NCBI GenBank assembly: GCA_964614585.1 | Contig: CAZTLW010000048.1 | Span: 1 to 15,820 of the forward strand | DNA length: 15,820 nucleotides | Reading direction: 5' to 3' | Origin: JAHEFX01 sp964614585 | Lineage (GTDB): Bacteria; Actinomycetota; Acidimicrobiia; Spongiisociales; JAENVV01 | Shown here: one piece after another, positions 6,865 to 12,314 of the stretch | How positions within the stretch are numbered: position 1 is the stretch's first letter | Layout of the letters: the number at the start of each line of letters is the position of its first letter | Notes under the pieces: model-generated | Told to the model about the DNA's origin: nothing | Database searches by the model: none | The model's input: the letters and a program-made list of their open reading frames with translations, nothing else | Translations under genes and position numbers: made by a program

Positions 6865-7238
6865 GGGGGCTCCTCCGCTTCCCGGTTGCCCGTCTCGGCT
6901 GCCGACTCGTCCGTGGCGACCTCCCCGACACCGCCCTCGAGGTCGGACCGGTGTCGGCCTGGATGGAGGTCCACCTCGAGTCGTGCCTGGCGTGCCAGGC
7001 CGACGTCGGGTCGTGCGACGCGGCGGGCGAGGCGATCGCCGATCTCGCCGAGCTCCCGCCCCATCGAGCCCCCGCCGGGCTTGCCGAGCGGGTGATGGCC
7101 GGGCTCGACCGGTCGACGCCGACCGAGCGACGGCGCCGTCGGGCGGCCATCGGCTGGTCGGCGGGGGCGGTGTCGGCGGCGGCCGCGGCGGCGGCGGTGG
7201 TGCTGGCCCGGCGCTCCCGGGTGCTCGGCGCCCAGTGA
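6861..7238 (+). CDS. Zinc-binding (ZAS) membrane anti-sigma factor
   Basis: 125 residues, ATG overlapping the sigma stop (ATGA at 6861-6864). H38-x3-C42-x2-C45 (HLESCLAC) is the ZAS zinc motif that clamps ECF sigma factors in the cytosol. Residues 66-82 (H-R-A-P-A-G-L-A-E-R-V-M) match the linker helix common in these proteins. A basic stretch (R90-R94) precedes one hydrophobic segment (about 95-117, very Ala-rich), and only about eight residues follow. There is therefore almost no extracellular sensor domain. It is expected to hold the upstream sigma factor inactive at the membrane until a redox or proteolytic signal. The assignment rests on the motif plus gene order. Confidence 0.85.
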   Translation: MRGLLRFPVARLGCRLVRGDLPDTALEVGPVSAWMEVHLESCLACQADVGSCDAAGEAIADLAELPPHRAPAGLAERVMAGLDRSTPTERRRRRAAIGWSAGAVSAAAAAAAVVLARRSRVLGAQ

Positions 7239-7244
7239 CGACGG

Positions 7245-7274
7245 TTTCCAGAAGGACCGACCCGCCCGTATACT
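7245..7274 (+). promoter_or_regulatory. Promoter of the tRNA-Trp-secE-nusG-rplK transcript
   Basis: TATACT (7269-7274) is a near-consensus -10 box; TTTCCA (7245-7250) is a weak -35 at 18-bp spacing. Transcription would start near 7281, eight bases before the tRNA. It begins just after the anti-sigma stop codon. Confidence 0.65.
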
Positions 7275-7288
7275 CGGCAGCCATCCCG

Positions 7289-7362
7289 AGGGGTGTAGCT
7301 CCAATTGGTAGAGCAACGGACTCCAAATCCGTAGGTTGTGGGTTCGAGTCCCGCCACCCCTG
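7289..7362 (+). tRNA. tRNA-Trp (anticodon CCA)
   Basis: A 74-base cloverleaf with all stems formed. The acceptor is AGGGGTG/CACCCCT with discriminator G7362, the D stem GCTC/GAGC, and the anticodon stem ACGGA/TCCGT with loop CTCCAAA and anticodon CCA at 7323-7325. The T stem is GTGGG/CCCGC (one G-U) with loop TTCGAGT. The 3' CCA is not encoded (CCG follows). tRNA-Trp directly before secE-nusG is a conserved actinobacterial order. Confidence 0.97.
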
Positions 7363-7428
7363 CCGACGGGGTCCGACCAACCGGCGATCCCCGACCGCCC
7401 GACCGACAACCACCAGGAAGTCGCAACG

Positions 7429-7737
7429 ATGAACAGAGAGATGCGCCGCCTCCAGGCTCGCGAGGAGCGCCGCAACAAGGCGGCGGAGGCCGAGAAGCGC
7501 CCGCCGGGGCGGCAGGCGTCGAAGCAGAAGAGCGACCTCCCGATCCACAAGCGCCTCCTCAAGTTCCTGAAGGAGGTCCGGATCGAGCTCCAGCGCGTCT
7601 CCTGGCCGACCCGCGAGCAGATGATCGCCTTCACGACCGTCACCCTCATCACCACCATCGCCCTCACCGGCTTCGTGTTCCTGCTCGACCTGGGCTTCCG
7701 GGAAGGCGTCTTCTCGTTGCTGGAGTTGTTGCAGTGA
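7429..7737 (+). CDS. secE: Preprotein translocase subunit SecE
   Basis: 102 residues. ATG at 7429 with AGGAAG about nine bases upstream; open frame further upstream runs through the tRNA and is rejected. SecE is the small essential subunit that braces SecY in the inner-membrane translocation channel. A long, charged N-terminal region (1-40, rich in R/K/E) leads into the family signature F-L-K-E-V-R-I-E-L-Q-R-V-S-W-P-T-R-E-Q (47-64). One transmembrane helix follows (about 65-88), and the protein ends soon after. This single-helix form is the usual one outside the enterobacteria. The TGA stop overlaps the GTG start of nusG. Confidence 0.97.
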   Translation: MNREMRRLQAREERRNKAAEAEKRPPGRQASKQKSDLPIHKRLLKFLKEVRIELQRVSWPTREQMIAFTTVTLITTIALTGFVFLLDLGFREGVFSLLELLQ

Positions 7738-8354
7738 GCGACCTCGACACCACCGAGGCCGAGGTCGACGACGAGGAGGCGGTCGAGGAGGAGCCGGTGC
7801 TCGCCCCGTGGGAGAAGCCCGGCGACTGGTACGTCATCCACTCGTATTCCGGCCACGAGAACAAGGTCAAGGCCAACCTCGAGAACCGCTCCAAGTCCAT
7901 GCACCTCGAGGACCGGATCTTCGAGATCCTCATCCCCATGGAGGACGTGGTCGAGATCAAGTCCGGCAAGAAGGTCACGGTGAGCAAGAAGATGCTCCCG
8001 GGCTACGTCCTCGTCCGCATGTACCTCGACGACGAGACGTGGTACGCCGTGCGCAACACCCCCGGCGTCACCGGCTTCGTCGGCTCGGGCACCAAGCCGG
8101 TGCCCCTGAGCCGCCGCGAGCTGCGTCGCTTCCTCGGCGAGCCGGAGAAGACCGAGGGGGGCAAGAAGGCCGCCTCGTACAAGCCCGCCTGGGAGGTCGG
8201 CGACAGCGTCCGCGTCGCCACCGGCCCCTTCGCGGACTTCAACGGCAGCATCGAATCCATCAACCTGGACCAGTCCAAGGTGGTCGTCCTCGTCAACATC
8301 TTCGGCCGGGACACCCCGGTCGAGTTGGGGTTCGAGGACATCATCAAGAACTGA
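7734..8354 (+). CDS. nusG: Transcription termination/antitermination factor NusG
   Basis: 206 residues. GTG start overlapping the secE stop (GTGA at 7734-7737). Residues 1-28 are an acidic N-terminal extension, as in other actinobacterial NusG proteins. The NGN domain (about 30-135) opens with K-P-G-D-W-Y-V-I-H-S-Y-S-G-H-E-N-K-V and contains M-L-P-G-Y-V-L-V-R-M; it binds the RNA polymerase clamp. The KOW domain (about 154-206) carries V-G-D-S-V-R-V-x-x-G-P-F-A-D-F-N-G and contacts Rho or ribosomal protein S10. The overlap with secE implies coupled translation; many bacteria leave a gap here. Confidence 0.97.
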   Translation: MSDLDTTEAEVDDEEAVEEEPVLAPWEKPGDWYVIHSYSGHENKVKANLENRSKSMHLEDRIFEILIPMEDVVEIKSGKKVTVSKKMLPGYVLVRMYLDDETWYAVRNTPGVTGFVGSGTKPVPLSRRELRRFLGEPEKTEGGKKAASYKPAWEVGDSVRVATGPFADFNGSIESINLDQSKVVVLVNIFGRDTPVELGFEDIIKN

Positions 8355-8447
8355 TCCACCGTCGTCGGTCGTCGGGCCGCCCGGCTGCTCCCCGGACGCC
8401 ACCCGACTCGCTTCTGGCCGACGCCAACGACGACGAGAGGAACCACC

Positions 8448-8876
8448 ATGGGTCGCAAGAACCTGAAGACCATCCTGAAGCTGCAGATCCCCGCCGGGGG
8501 CGCCTCACCCGCGCCGCCGGTCGGCCCGGCTCTCGGCCAGCACGGCGTCAACATCATGGACTTCGTCAAGGCGTTCAACGACGAGACGGGGTCGATGGGG
8601 GACACGATCGTGCCCGTCGAGATCTCGGTCTACGAGGACACGAGCTTCACGTTCATCACCAAGACGCCGCCCGCCGCCGTGCTGTTGAAGAAGGCCGCCG
8701 GCCTGCAGAAGGGATCGCCCGTCCCCCACACGCAGAAGGTGGGCACGGTGACCTCCGCCCAGGTGCGCGAGATCGCCGAGACCAAGATGCCCGACCTCAA
8801 CGCCAACGACGTGGAGGCCGCCATGGCCATCGTCTCGGGCACCGCCCGGTCGATGGGCATCGAGGTGGTGGACTGA
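8448..8876 (+). CDS. rplK: 50S ribosomal protein L11
   Basis: 142 residues, the normal length. ATG at 8448 with GAGAGG upstream. Family signatures are L-K-L-Q-I-P-A-G-G-A-S-P-A-P-P-V-G-P-A-L-G-Q-H-G-V-N-I-M and S-F-T-F-I-T-K-T-P-P-A-A-V-L-L-K-K-A. L11 binds the GTPase-associated 23S rRNA region together with L10/L12 and is needed for factor turnover and the stringent response. The 93-base gap after nusG holds no gene, no TANNNT box and no clear terminator, so read-through from upstream is likely. The stop codon lies inside a 13-bp hairpin (8867-8895). Confidence 0.98.
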   Translation: MGRKNLKTILKLQIPAGGASPAPPVGPALGQHGVNIMDFVKAFNDETGSMGDTIVPVEISVYEDTSFTFITKTPPAAVLLKKAAGLQKGSPVPHTQKVGTVTSAQVREIAETKMPDLNANDVEAAMAIVSGTARSMGIEVVD

Positions 8877-8895
8877 GGCGGCGCCTCAGTCCACC
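8867..8895 (+). repeat. 13-bp inverted repeat spanning the rplK stop codon
   Basis: GGTGGACTGAGGC (8867-8879) and GCCTCAGTCCACC (8883-8895) are perfect inverted repeats with a 3-base centre. The TGA stop (8874-8876) is in the left arm. No T tract follows and rplA is downstream, so it may be a pause, attenuator or RNA-stability hairpin rather than a full terminator. Confidence 0.7.
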
Positions 8896-8897
8896 AG

Positions 8898-8919
8898 GTA
8901 CTGAGTACTGAGTACTGGG
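8898..8919. repeat. AGTACT repeat element, copy 1 (rplK-rplA)
   Basis: GTACT followed by two GAGTACT units and then GGG; the AGTACT cores are palindromic. It is related to the copies at 9701-9734 and 11281-11296. The rest of the 113-base rplK-rplA gap contains no gene. Confidence 0.7.
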
Positions 8920-8989
8920 ACAACCAACACACATTCCGCTGGGAGGGACCGGCCCCCGAGGTCGGCCCGCTTGGACCAAGGAGAACACC

Positions 8990-9691
8990 ATGCCGAAGTA
9001 CGGCAAGAAGTACATGAACGCGGCGTCCCGCTACGACGCGGAGCACGCCTACCAGGTCGCCGAGGCCGTCGAGCTCGTCAAGACGCTCGCATCGGCCTCG
9101 TTCGACGAGACGGTCGAGGCGGCCTTCCGCCTCGGCATCGACCCCCGCCAGGCCGACCAGCTCGTGCGCGGCACCGTCTCGCTCCCCGCCGGGACCGGCA
9201 AGACCGTCCGGGTGGCGGTGTTCGCCCCCGCCGACAAACACGCCGAAGCCACCGCTGCCGGGGCCGACGTGGTCGGTGGCGCCGAGCTCGTCGAGGCGAT
9301 CGCCGGCGGCCGGGAGCCGGATTTCGACCTCGCCATCGCCACCCCCGACCTCATGGCCGAGGTCGGCAAGCTCGGCCGGGTGCTCGGCCCCCGCGGACTC
9401 ATGCCCAACCCGAAGTCGGGCACCGTGACCCCTGACGTCGCCAAGGCCGTGACCGAGTTCAAGGGCGGGCGGATCGAGTACCGCAACGACCGGTACGGCA
9501 TCGTCCACGCCCCGATCGGCAAGGTCAGCTTCGAGGTCGGCCAGCTCGCCGAGAACCTCGAGGCGCTGGCCCAGGAGCTTCGCCGGGTGCGGCCCGCCTC
9601 GGCCAAGGGCCGCTACATCCGCAGTGCCACGGTCAGCTCCACCATGGGCCCCGGCATCAAGGTGGACACCTCGCCCTGGGTGTCGATCTGA
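8990..9691 (+). CDS. rplA: 50S ribosomal protein L1
   Basis: 233 residues, the usual length. ATG at 8990 with AAGGAG (8978-8983) seven bases upstream. The N-terminal motif is M-P-K-Y-G-K-K-Y-M-N-A. The L1 signature is G-R-V-L-G-P-R-G-L-M-P-N-P-K-S-G-T-V-T, with V-x-F-K-G-G-R-I-E-Y-R-N-D-R close behind, and a typical C-terminal end (S-S-T-M-G-P-G-I-K-V-D). L1 forms the mobile stalk that guides deacylated tRNA out of the E site, and in many bacteria it represses its own rplK-rplA mRNA. An AGTACT palindrome begins ten bases after the stop. Confidence 0.98.
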   Translation: MPKYGKKYMNAASRYDAEHAYQVAEAVELVKTLASASFDETVEAAFRLGIDPRQADQLVRGTVSLPAGTGKTVRVAVFAPADKHAEATAAGADVVGGAELVEAIAGGREPDFDLAIATPDLMAEVGKLGRVLGPRGLMPNPKSGTVTPDVAKAVTEFKGGRIEYRNDRYGIVHAPIGKVSFEVGQLAENLEALAQELRRVRPASAKGRYIRSATVSSTMGPGIKVDTSPWVSI

Positions 9692-9700
9692 GGCTTCGCC

Positions 9701-9734
9701 GGTACTGAGTACTCAGTACCGAGTACCGAGAACC
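9701..9734. repeat. AGTACT repeat element, copy 2 (rplA-rplJ)
   Basis: A perfect 20-bp palindrome GGTACTGAGTACTCAGTACC (9701-9720) followed by the degenerate units GAGTACC and GAGAACC. It starts just after the rplA stop codon. Confidence 0.75.
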
Positions 9735-9780
9735 GTGGCGCTCGCGGGTTGCGCAGCGATCCGGGAGCGCTACGGTTCTC
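9728..9780 (+). repeat. Long hairpin at the start of the rplA-rplJ gap
   Basis: GAGAACCGTGGCGCTC (9728-9743) pairs with GAGCGCTACGGTTCTC (9765-9780) over 16 positions with one G-U. Inside, GGGTTGC (9746-9752) pairs with GCGATCC (9756-9762) using two G-U pairs around GCA. It could separate rplKA from rplJL transcription or pause it. It overlaps the candidate promoter at 9749-9776. Confidence 0.6.
9749..9776 (+). promoter_or_regulatory. Candidate internal promoter for rplJ-rplL
   Basis: TTGCGC (9749-9754) and TACGGT (9771-9776) are 16 bp apart, giving a start near 9783, just ahead of the L10 leader core. A separate promoter for rplJL is common in bacteria. Confidence 0.4.
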
Positions 9781-9798
9781 CCCACAACTCCATCCCTC

Positions 9799-9926
9799 GG
9801 CCGAAGACCGGCGGTGCCCTCCGGGCAGAATGGGGACTTCCCCGCCTCCGCAGGACGACTCCAGACCAAGGTCCCTTCCGGGCCGCTGGGCGTCACGGTC
9901 GCCCCGGCTCCGGTTCGAGGGACCTT
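9799..9926 (+). ncRNA. L10 leader (autoregulatory rplJL mRNA leader) and adjoining hairpin
   Basis: The stretch CCGAAGACCGGCGGTGCCC (from 9801) resembles the conserved core of the ribosomal protein L10 leader. GGCGG (9810-9814) can pair with CCGCC (9842-9846), TGCCC (9815-9819) with GGGCA (9823-9827) around TCC, and an AGAAT joins the arms. Downstream, AAGGTCCCT (9868-9876) and AGGGACCTT (9918-9926) are perfect complements enclosing further G/C pairing; they end ten bases before the Shine-Dalgarno. In known cases the L10(L12) complex binds such a leader and lowers rplJL expression. The family match is by eye only. Confidence 0.65.
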
Positions 9927-9945
9927 CACACGTTTGGAGGAGTCC

Positions 9946-10890
9946 ATGCCACGACCTGAGAAGGTCCAGGCAGTTGAAGAGATCAAGGAGCGGATGGAGG
10001 ATGCCCGGGCGTTCTTCCTGACCGAGTACCGCGGGCTGTCCGTCAAGGAGCAGCAAACCCTGCGTCGCGCACTGCGCGAGGCGGGCGCCGAGTACAAGGT
10101 CGTGAAGATGTCGCTGGCGGCCATCGCTGCTCGCGAGCTCGGCCACGACGAGATCGCCGATGAGCTCGTGGGCCCGACGGCGATCGCCTTCGCCCACGAG
10201 GACGCCGTCGCCGCCGCCAAGGCGCTCGACGACTTCGCCGAGGCCAACGAGACGTTCGTCCTCAAGATCGGCCTGCTCTCGGGGAACGTGCTTCCTCCCG
10301 AGCAGGTGGCGGCACTCGCCAAGCTCCCGTCACGCGACGAGTTGCTGGGCAAGATCGCCGGCGCCATGGCCGCCCCCCTCTACGGGGCTGCCGGGCTGTT
10401 CGCGGCGTTCACCCGCAACACCGCCTCGATGCTCTCCCAACTGCTCGAGAAGAAGGAAGCCGGGGACCCGATCGCCGGCGAGTCCGTTGGAGGCGCTGAC
10501 GCTGCGGACGCGGCTGGCGCCGAGTCCGTTGGAGAAGCTGGCGCTTCTCCGGCTGATGCTGCGGACACGGCTGGCGCCGAGTCCGTTGAAGAAGCTGACG
10601 CTGCGGACACGGCTGGCGCCGAGTCCGTTGAAGAAGCTGACGCTGCGGACACGGCTGGCGCCGAGTCCGTTGAAGAAGCTGACGCTTCTTCCGACGAGCC
10701 TGCTGATGCCGGGGAGGAGGCCGCCGAGTCGGTCGAGGACGCTGACGCTGCTCCGGCCGAGTCCGAGCCCACCGACGAGCCGACCCCCGAGGCGGACGAG
10801 CCAGAGGCCGATGAGCCGAAGGCCTCCACCGACACCGACACCGATGATGCCCCGGACGAGGCCGACGCCGAGTCCGACGAGGAGGAATGA
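9946..10890 (+). CDS. rplJ: 50S ribosomal protein L10 with long acidic repeat extension
   Basis: 314 residues against a usual 165-180. ATG at 9946 with GGAGGAG just upstream; an in-frame ATG at 9814 lies inside the leader and is rejected. Residues 1-170 are an ordinary L10: N-terminal rRNA-binding domain (R-A-F-F-L-T-E-Y-R-G-L-S-V, Y-K-V-V-K-M-S-L) and the C-terminal helix that carries L12 dimers (about 150-170, ending S-Q-L-L-E-K-K). Residues 172-314 are an added low-complexity tail of Ala, Glu, Asp and Ser. It contains three perfect copies of a 14-residue unit (A-A-D-T-A-G-A-E-S-V-E-E-A-D, residues 205-246) and a diverged copy at 186-199. The repeat codons (GCT, GTT, GAA) are unlike the GCC/GTC/GAG preference around them. 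The frame stays open to the rplL overlap, so it is probably translated. Confidence 0.95.
   Translation: MPRPEKVQAVEEIKERMEDARAFFLTEYRGLSVKEQQTLRRALREAGAEYKVVKMSLAAIAARELGHDEIADELVGPTAIAFAHEDAVAAAKALDDFAEANETFVLKIGLLSGNVLPPEQVAALAKLPSRDELLGKIAGAMAAPLYGAAGLFAAFTRNTASMLSQLLEKKEAGDPIAGESVGGADAADAAGAESVGEAGASPADAADTAGAESVEEADAADTAGAESVEEADAADTAGAESVEEADASSDEPADAGEEAAESVEDADAAPAESEPTDEPTPEADEPEADEPKASTDTDTDDAPDEADAESDEEE
10474..10683 (+). repeat. 42-bp in-frame tandem repeats in rplJ
   Basis: Three identical 42-bp units occupy 10558-10599, 10600-10641 and 10642-10683. A fourth with three mismatches is at 10501-10542, separated by a 15-base insert, and a partial unit lies at 10474-10500. The unit length is a multiple of three, so copy-number change keeps the L10 frame. 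Confidence 0.9.
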
Positions 10891-10892
10891 CC

Positions 10893-11279
10893 ATGGCCAA
10901 GATGACCACCGACGAGCTCATCTCCGTTTTCGAGGAGATGACCGTGCTCGAGCTGAAGGAGTTCCTCGACATCTTCGAGGAGCGCTTCGAGGTGACCGCC
11001 GCCGCCCCGGTGGCCGTCGCCGCCGCCGGTGCCGGTGATGCCGGTGCCGCCCCCGCCGAGGAGGAGAAGGACGAGTTCGATGTCGTCATCACCGCCGCCG
11101 GCGACAAGAAGATCCAGGTGATCAAGGAGGTTCGTGGCCTCACGTCCCTGGGTCTCAAGGAGGCCAAGGAGCTCGTGGAGAGCGCCCCGAAGGCCGTTCT
11201 CGAAGCCGCCTCCAAGGAGGACGCCGAGGCCGCCAAGGAGAAGCTGGAGGCCGCCGGCGCCAGCGTGGAACTGCAGTAG
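10893..11279 (+). CDS. rplL: 50S ribosomal protein L7/L12
   Basis: 128 residues, normal length. The ATG at 10893 is chosen because GGAGG (10881-10885) is seven bases upstream of it. The earlier in-frame ATG at 10887 overlaps the rplJ stop but would have only one base of spacing. The N-terminal dimerisation domain (T-T-D-E-L-I-S-V-F-E-E-M-T-V-L-E-L-K-E-F) is joined by an Ala/Gly hinge (about 37-56). The factor-binding C-terminal domain carries K-I-Q-V-I-K-E-V-R-G-L-T-S-L-G-L-K-E-A-K-E-L-V and ends V-E-L-Q. L12 dimers sit on the L10 helix and recruit translation GTPases. A strong terminator closes the operon. Confidence 0.98.
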   Translation: MAKMTTDELISVFEEMTVLELKEFLDIFEERFEVTAAAPVAVAAAGAGDAGAAPAEEEKDEFDVVITAAGDKKIQVIKEVRGLTSLGLKEAKELVESAPKAVLEAASKEDAEAAKEKLEAAGASVELQ

Positions 11280-11280
11280 C

Positions 11281-11296
11281 GAGTACTTCAGTACTC
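11281..11296. repeat. AGTACT repeat element, copy 3 (after rplL)
   Basis: GAGTACT-TC-AGTACTC, a 7-bp perfect dyad starting two bases after the rplL stop codon and six bases before the terminator stem. Confidence 0.7.
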
Positions 11297-11301
11297 CAGA
11301 T

Positions 11302-11333
11302 CGAGAGGGCCCCGCTTCGGCGGGGCCCTCTCG
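11302..11333 (+). terminator. Terminator of the ribosomal protein operon
   Basis: Perfect 14-bp stem CGAGAGGGCCCCGC / GCGGGGCCCTCTCG closed by a TTCG tetraloop on a C-G pair, which is exceptionally stable in RNA. Followed by CGTTCGG with no T tract. Confidence 0.88.
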
Positions 11334-11338
11334 CGTTC

Positions 11339-11637
11339 GGGGGTGGGGCAGAAAGAAATCCCCCCGGTGGGAGGGGGGCGGTGCCAGGGAGCGGCGAATG
11401 GCCCTGCGATCCGGCTCCTCGGACGCGTGACTCCCAGGCCTTCAGGAACACCACGAACGAAGGAGATCCCCCCGGAGGGGGGATGGGCCCCGCCGGCCGA
11501 CGGAGGAGGCTGGTGGGAGGGGGGCGGTTCCAGAGAGCGGCGAATGACCGTTGTGATCCGGCTCCTCGACAGCGATTTCGCTTCCCCCCAACCGAGCGCA
11601 GGTCGGCGCATCCCCCCAAGCGGGGGGATCTCCATGC
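11339..11637. repeat. Non-coding region with repeated G/C-tract hairpins
   Basis: No credible gene in about 300 bases. A segment of about 60 bases at 11366-11424 recurs at 11512-11570, including GAGCGGCGAATG and GATCCGGCTCCTCG. GGAGATCCCCCC (11462-11473) is the exact inverse of GGGGGGATCTCC (11622-11633), bounding 172 bases. ATCCCCCC-GGA-GGGGGGAT (11466-11484) and ATCCCCCC-AAGC-GGGGGGAT (11610-11629) are local hairpins. AAATCCCCCCGG near 11357 looks like a shortened copy. This could be a small non-autonomous element or an intergenic repeat family; no transposase is present. Confidence 0.55.
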
Positions 11638-12282
11638 TCAGCCCCGTCGTTCGAAGACCGTGGCCTGCCAGACGAGATCCCGACTGCGGTGGATCGGGGA
11701 CAGGCCGTGGTCGGCGGCGATGCGCTCCATGTCGGCGACGGGGTGCACGAAGGCGCGGAAGCCACAACCCCGCAGGCCGAGGAACCGATTGCCGACCGTC
11801 ACCGCCGCCCGGATCCACCAGCGCTCCCTCGGCACCACGACGGCCAGGAACCGTCGGGTCCTCGCCGCGGCGGCGTCCAGCATTCGTGCCATGTCCGGGT
11901 AGCAGCACACCACCCGATTGAGCACCACCACGTCGGCCCCCTCGACCTCGTCGGCGATGGCGACGAAATCGCCCAGCCGTCGGCTGACCCGATCGGTGGT
12001 GCCGGTCTCGCGGGCCAGTTCGGCGGCGGCCTCCTCCCATGCGTCGGACAACTCCACGTTGACCGCCGCCGTCGCGCCCGCCTCCAACAGCGCGACTTGC
12101 ACGTCGCCCACGCCGCCACCGACCTCGAGCACCGTCATCCCGTCGACCCTGTCGGACAGGAAGGCCACGATGTCGGCCGCTCGGTCGTCGAGGCCGCGTC
12201 GGCGGAAGCGGTCGAGCCGTCGGGCCGCCTCCCGGGAGTCGAAGACCCGCCGGTAGGGGATGGGGTCGCAGCAGTCGGCCAT
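11638..12282 (-). CDS. Class I SAM-dependent methyltransferase
   Basis: 214 residues, ATG at 12282. The Rossmann-like fold motif I is V-L-E-V-G-G-G-V-G (51-59), binding S-adenosylmethionine. An acidic residue ends strand 2 (E77 in VNVELS), GDF (104-106) marks motif II/III, and A-D-V-V-V-L-N-R-V-V-C-C-Y-P-D (116-130) is the strand-4 region. The N-terminal C-C-D-P and R-R-L-D-R-F-R-R-R-G-L-D match a group of actinobacterial methyltransferases distantly like Mg-protoporphyrin O-methyltransferase. The methyl acceptor is unknown; no pathway genes surround it. It is divergent from the MFS gene with 32 bp between start codons. No Shine-Dalgarno is seen, and a -10-like TACGCT lies eight bases upstream. 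Confidence 0.82.
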   Translation of the reverse strand: MADCCDPIPYRRVFDSREAARRLDRFRRRGLDDRAADIVAFLSDRVDGMTVLEVGGGVGDVQVALLEAGATAAVNVELSDAWEEAAAELARETGTTDRVSRRLGDFVAIADEVEGADVVVLNRVVCCYPDMARMLDAAAARTRRFLAVVVPRERWWIRAAVTVGNRFLGLRGCGFRAFVHPVADMERIAADHGLSPIHRSRDLVWQATVFERRG

Positions 12283-12290
12283 GGGTTCCC

Positions 12291-12296
12291 AGCGTA
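12291..12296 (-). promoter_or_regulatory. Candidate -10 box for a leaderless methyltransferase transcript
   Basis: TACGCT on the - strand ends eight bases before the ATG (12282), the same hexamer and spacing as at 5484-5489. Its -35 would fall inside or beyond the start of the divergent MFS gene. Confidence 0.45.
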
Positions 12297-12301
12297 CGAC
12301 C

Positions 12302-12307
12302 TAGCTT
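12302..12307 (+). promoter_or_regulatory. Candidate -10 box for a leaderless MFS transcript
   Basis: TAGCTT (TANNNT type) ends seven bases before the ATG at 12315 and there is no Shine-Dalgarno between them. It is back to back with the methyltransferase -10. Confidence 0.4.
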
Positions 12308-12314
12308 CCGGTCG

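Noticed and set aside
8898..8919. CRISPR array in the AGTACT repeats
   Set aside because: Units are about 7 bases with no spacers.
9814..9945. N-terminal extension of L10 from ATG 9814
   Set aside because: It lies within the structured leader, has no good ribosome site and has no L10 similarity; ATG 9946 follows GGAGGAG.
10887..10892. ATG at 10887 as rplL start
   Set aside because: Only one base separates it from GGAGG; ATG 10893 has seven bases of spacing and gives the usual M-A-K start.
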